Part shown: positions 30,238-33,169 of the stretch, in pieces
Position numbering within the stretch: position 1 is the stretch's first letter
Layout: the number at the start of each line of letters is the position of its first letter
DNA from: XYB2-FULL-45-11 sp964360375
GTDB taxonomy: Bacteria; Patescibacteriota; Patescibacteriia; UBA9934; GWF2-40-263
Direction: 5' to 3'
NCBI GenBank assembly: GCA_964360375.1
Contig: CAYHWG010000005.1
Location: 1 to 33,169 of the forward strand
DNA length: 33,169 nucleotides
Made by a program: the position numbers and the translations under genes
The notes under the pieces: generated by a model
What the model was told of the DNA's origin: nothing
Database searches by the model: none
Seen by the model: only the letters and a program-made list of their open reading frames with translations

Positions 30238-32139
30238 TTAGTCTAAAACGGCCTTAATGCGACGTAAACCTGTACCAATAGATTCCTCTTTTACAATGCG
30301 AAACGTTCCCATTTCACCTGTATTTAAGACATGTGGACCTCCACAAACCTCGCTTGAAAACAAGGTTCCAGTAGATACATCTCCAACGAAATACACTTTC
30401 ACCTTATCGCCCACTTCTGCATATTTATCGGCAAATAATCCAATGGCATCACGTTTTTTTGCTTCATCAAGTGTCAGCATTTCAAATGTGACAGGGAGTT
30501 TTTTATGGATAGCACCGTTTACAAGGTCTTCCGTTTGTTTGAGTTGTTCATCTGTAAGTTTTGTTTGAAAAGGAAAATCAAATCGCATGCGCTCCGGGGT
30601 GATATTACTTCCCTTTTGAACAATGGTCTCTCCAAGAATTTTTCGAAGAGCAGCATGAAGAAGATGTGTTGCGGTGTGATATTTGACACTCATCTCTGAA
30701 TGATCCGCAAGTCCGCCTTTAAATTTTTGTTCTGAGCCAGCGCGCGAGAGAGCTTGATGTTTTTCCTTTTCAACTTTGAACGTCTCAAAATCAACCGTCA
30801 TGCCACGTTCTAAAGCTAACTCTTGGGTAAGCTCAATCGGAAACCCAAATGATTGCAATAAATCAAACGCATCCATCCCAGAAATCATCTTTGTCACAGA
30901 AGAAGGATCAGCTCCGGATGATTTTACAAGCTCTTCGAATTTTTTTACTCCTTGCTGAAGAGTCATTTTAAACTTACGTTCCTCCTTTGCGAGTTGATCT
31001 AACACAGTTGCTCGCTCCTGTTCAAGTAATGGATAAGCGTCTCGATAAACATCGATAAAACAGGATCCGATCGCGGAACACACTTCCTCTTGAATGCCGA
31101 GTTGATTCGCGAATCGAACAGAGCGTCGAATCAATCGACGGACAAAATACCCCTGATCTTTGTTTGAGGGAAACACACCGTCCCCTATCAAAAATGTTGC
31201 GGCGCGAAGATGATCCACAATGACACGAAACGGATAGGCCTCCTTACTGTTCCAAACGTATTTTTTTCCAGAATGAGATTCAAGCCATGAAATAGCCGTT
31301 TGGAACACATCAATAGAAAACATATCCGGATTATCCTTGACAGCAAACGCAAGACGCTCAAGTCCGCCGCCAAAATCGACATTTTTTTGTGATAATTCAA
31401 CAAAGCCGTTTTCCGTCTTTTGATATTGCATGAAGACATTGTTGCCGATTTCTGCAAAACGCCCGCAATCACAATTCACATGACATGGATCGTTTTTCCA
31501 GTCTGATTGTTCATGCAACTGAAGACTCTCACCGAAATCCCAAAACATTTCTGAATCTGGTCCACCTGGTTCTCCGACCGGCATTCTTGAAGGAACTCCG
31601 GATCGACTCCACCAATTTTTCTTTTCATCGTAATAAAAAATTCGTCCGTTTTGCATCCCATTATTTTCTGCAAAATCAATTTCACATGCATCGATTCCAA
31701 CGGATAAAAACTGCTCTTTCCAAATCGCAACAGCTTCTTCATCACGAGCAATCAGATCATTGCCACGAAATACGGTGACATACAAACGATTAGGATCAAG
31801 ACTCAACTCTTTCGTCAAAAATTCAAACATCCAACCTATTTGTTCTTTTTTAAAATAATCTCCAAGGGACCAATTTCCAAGCATTTCAAAAAAAGTCGTA
31901 TGACGATTATCTCCGACTTCATCGATATCTTGTGAACGAAAACATCTTTGTGCATCCGTAATCCGAACACCGCGAGGATGTGCTGCTCCAAGCAAATAAG
32001 GAACCATGGGCTGCATACCAGAACCCGTAAACAGCGTTGTTGGATCATTTTCAGGAACTAAAGATGAAGACACGAGAATCGCATGTCCTCGATCAGAGAA
32101 AAACTTCAGATACCGTTCACGAATTTCCATCAAAGTCAT
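30238..32139 (-). CDS. alaS: Alanyl-tRNA synthetase, short form without C-Ala domain
   Basis: Charges tRNA-Ala and clears mischarged Ser/Gly. Only 633 residues against about 870 in typical bacteria. The class II catalytic core is complete (FFSDRGHAILVSSSLVPENDPT, GMQPMVPYLLG, FFEMLGNWSLGDYFKKE, GGGLERLAF), as is the editing domain with HTATHLLH (near 487) and CGGPHV (near 600). The protein stops at GTGLRRIKAVLD, the point where other AlaRS continue into the linker, DHHA1 and C-Ala domain. Start 32139 is supported by the promoter only about 4 nt upstream of it; ATG 32130 is an alternative. Looks like natural shortening rather than decay. Confidence 0.95.
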   Translation of the reverse strand: MTLMEIRERYLKFFSDRGHAILVSSSLVPENDPTTLFTGSGMQPMVPYLLGAAHPRGVRITDAQRCFRSQDIDEVGDNRHTTFFEMLGNWSLGDYFKKEQIGWMFEFLTKELSLDPNRLYVTVFRGNDLIARDEEAVAIWKEQFLSVGIDACEIDFAENNGMQNGRIFYYDEKKNWWSRSGVPSRMPVGEPGGPDSEMFWDFGESLQLHEQSDWKNDPCHVNCDCGRFAEIGNNVFMQYQKTENGFVELSQKNVDFGGGLERLAFAVKDNPDMFSIDVFQTAISWLESHSGKKYVWNSKEAYPFRVIVDHLRAATFLIGDGVFPSNKDQGYFVRRLIRRSVRFANQLGIQEEVCSAIGSCFIDVYRDAYPLLEQERATVLDQLAKEERKFKMTLQQGVKKFEELVKSSGADPSSVTKMISGMDAFDLLQSFGFPIELTQELALERGMTVDFETFKVEKEKHQALSRAGSEQKFKGGLADHSEMSVKYHTATHLLHAALRKILGETIVQKGSNITPERMRFDFPFQTKLTDEQLKQTEDLVNGAIHKKLPVTFEMLTLDEAKKRDAIGLFADKYAEVGDKVKVYFVGDVSTGTLFSSEVCGGPHVLNTGEMGTFRIVKEESIGTGLRRIKAVLD

Positions 32140-32149
32140 ATTGACGACT

Positions 32150-32178
32150 AGTGTACAAAAAGCCTGTGTTTGCGTAAA
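32150..32178 (-). promoter_or_regulatory. Probable sigma70-type promoter of alaS
   Basis: On the minus strand TTTACG (32178-32173), 17-bp spacer, TACACT (32155-32150). The -35 is a weak match. The expected start near 32143 is about 4 nt before the alaS ATG. It lies in the 50-bp gap after murJ. Confidence 0.55.
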
Positions 32179-32189
32179 GGTCGCTTTTA

Positions 32190-33169
32190 TTATTCTGAAG
32201 CAGAGATAGATTCTTCTGATTCTACTTTTTTCAATTGTCGTCGTGTCATAGACGCAAAAAATGATTCAAATTCTTGTGATTTTAAGAAAAATAGAATGCC
32301 GAGATAAACAATCGCTCCGCTCAATCCCGTAATCACTACTTGGGAAAGAACGTTCATAAACGTATCAAGTTGAATAAAACGAACAACAAATGATCGCACA
32401 AACAGCATGATCAGTCCTGAGCAAAGAGCTGCAGGAATGAGTTTAAACAAACCAGCCATAATATGAGATTCGTGCAATGATCCCATTTTTTGACGTAACA
32501 AAATCCATAAAAGTCCCGCATTCACGGTTTCGGCGATTCCAAACGCCATAGCAAGGCCAATCACCCCAAATGATTTTGTAAACAAAAATGCAGAGATGAC
32601 TCCTAAAATAGCGGAAACGATTCCTGCTGTGAGAGGTGTCACGGTATCGTGTGTGGCAAAAAATGCCCGTGCCAAAATATAAACACATGCCTGTGGAATA
32701 AAGGTTAGGGCAAAAAAAGCAAGTGTATCTGCCGCGAGGATAGTAGCAGTCCAATCAAACGCACCAGCACCCACGACGACGCGAACAATTTGAGCACGCA
32801 AAAGTAAAAATACAATCGTCACTGGAATCAAAAAAAAGAGCAATTGTCTTATGGTTGAGGCAAAAACCTCACGAAATGCCTCGAGTCTGTTTGATGTAAA
32901 ATGTTCTGAAAGTGTTGGAAACGCTGCGATCGCATAGGAAACACCAAAAACTCCAATGGGAAAAAATTCAACATTGTAGGCAAATTGAAAAATCGTCACA
33001 CTTCCTGCTTCAAGTGTTGATGCGATGACCGTAAGGACAAGAAATAATAATTGATTCATGCCGATTCCGAGCACGCGCGGAACCATTTTACGAAGCACTT
33101 CTTTTGTATCATACTTTGTCCAGTACCAGACAAGGTCGCCGCCGAATGTTGCCAGCCCGCTTCGATGGC
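32190..33169 (-). CDS. murJ: Lipid II flippase MurJ (N-terminal part outside window)
   Basis: Flips lipid II for peptidoglycan synthesis. The visible 326 codons or so cover the C-terminal two thirds. The frame is open to the window edge (SGLATFGGDLVWYWTKYDTKEVLRKM), so the GTG at 33098 is not the start. About eight to nine helices are visible. MurJ marks are VEFFPIGVFGVSYAIAAFPTLSEH and FTFIPQACVYILARAFFATHDTVTPL, including the conserved Arg of LARAFFA. It ends with a short charged tail. The next gene on the strand, alaS, has its own candidate promoter. Confidence 0.93.
   Translation of the reverse strand, partial: HRSGLATFGGDLVWYWTKYDTKEVLRKMVPRVLGIGMNQLLFLVLTVIASTLEAGSVTIFQFAYNVEFFPIGVFGVSYAIAAFPTLSEHFTSNRLEAFREVFASTIRQLLFFLIPVTIVFLLLRAQIVRVVVGAGAFDWTATILAADTLAFFALTFIPQACVYILARAFFATHDTVTPLTAGIVSAILGVISAFLFTKSFGVIGLAMAFGIAETVNAGLLWILLRQKMGSLHESHIMAGLFKLIPAALCSGLIMLFVRSFVVRFIQLDTFMNVLSQVVITGLSGAIVYLGILFFLKSQEFESFFASMTRRQLKKVESEESISASE

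Overview
The window looks like chromosome from a small-genome bacterium of the Patescibacteria (Candidate Phyla Radiation), perhaps Parcubacteria-like. This placement is an inference. It rests on very tight gene packing, frequent 4-bp start/stop overlaps, few Shine-Dalgarno sites, trimmed housekeeping proteins (alanyl-tRNA synthetase without its C-terminal third, RNA polymerase alpha without its C-terminal domain, a PriA without helicase motifs) and a secreted protein with GxxYLIxNGKRR-type repeats that I associate with this group. UGA and UAA both end genes here, so the code is standard and the UGA=Gly code of Gracilibacteria/Absconditabacteria is excluded.

Layout. 1-3960 (+): the elongation module mreB (cut by the window edge), mreC, mreD and mrdA (PBP2). 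4065-8483 (+): greA, then lysS, a small nucleotidyltransferase-fold protein, alr (D-alanine supply) and ftsQ, with promoters before greA and lysS. 8484-8792: the only long gene-free stretch, rich in inverted repeats, between converging operons. 8793-12500 (-): wecG/tagA-type glycosyltransferase, gltX, an EnvC-like M23 peptidase and a two-helix membrane protein. gltX has an in-frame TAA 66 codons before its natural end. 12503-15218 (+): clpB behind a consensus promoter overlapped by a perfect CIRCE operator (HrcA heat-shock control), closed by a strong terminator. 15217-20738 (+): a secreted transglycosylase-like repeat protein, a LigB/Memo-superfamily protein, a helicase-motif-less PriA, def and fmt.

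20730-26383 (-): a surface polysaccharide cluster of wzx flippase, three glycosyltransferases and an O-antigen ligase/polymerase-like protein, each gene overlapping the next by ATGA. 26401-30213 (-): the alpha-type ribosomal operon infA-rpmJ-rpsM-rpsK-rpsD-rpoA-rplQ-rplM-rpsI, with a consensus promoter carrying a palindrome over its -35 and tandem hairpins at the end. 30238-33169 (-): a short alaS and the C-terminal part of murJ, which runs off the window.

The recurring theme is cell envelope building (MreBCD/PBP2, Alr, FtsQ, EnvC-like, MurJ, polysaccharide export) mixed with translation genes. I see no mobile element, CRISPR array, tRNA or rRNA. The most notable points are the interrupted gltX, the motif-less PriA, the alpha subunit without CTD, the CIRCE/promoter overlap, and a terminator whose 5' arm lies inside the lysS promoter.
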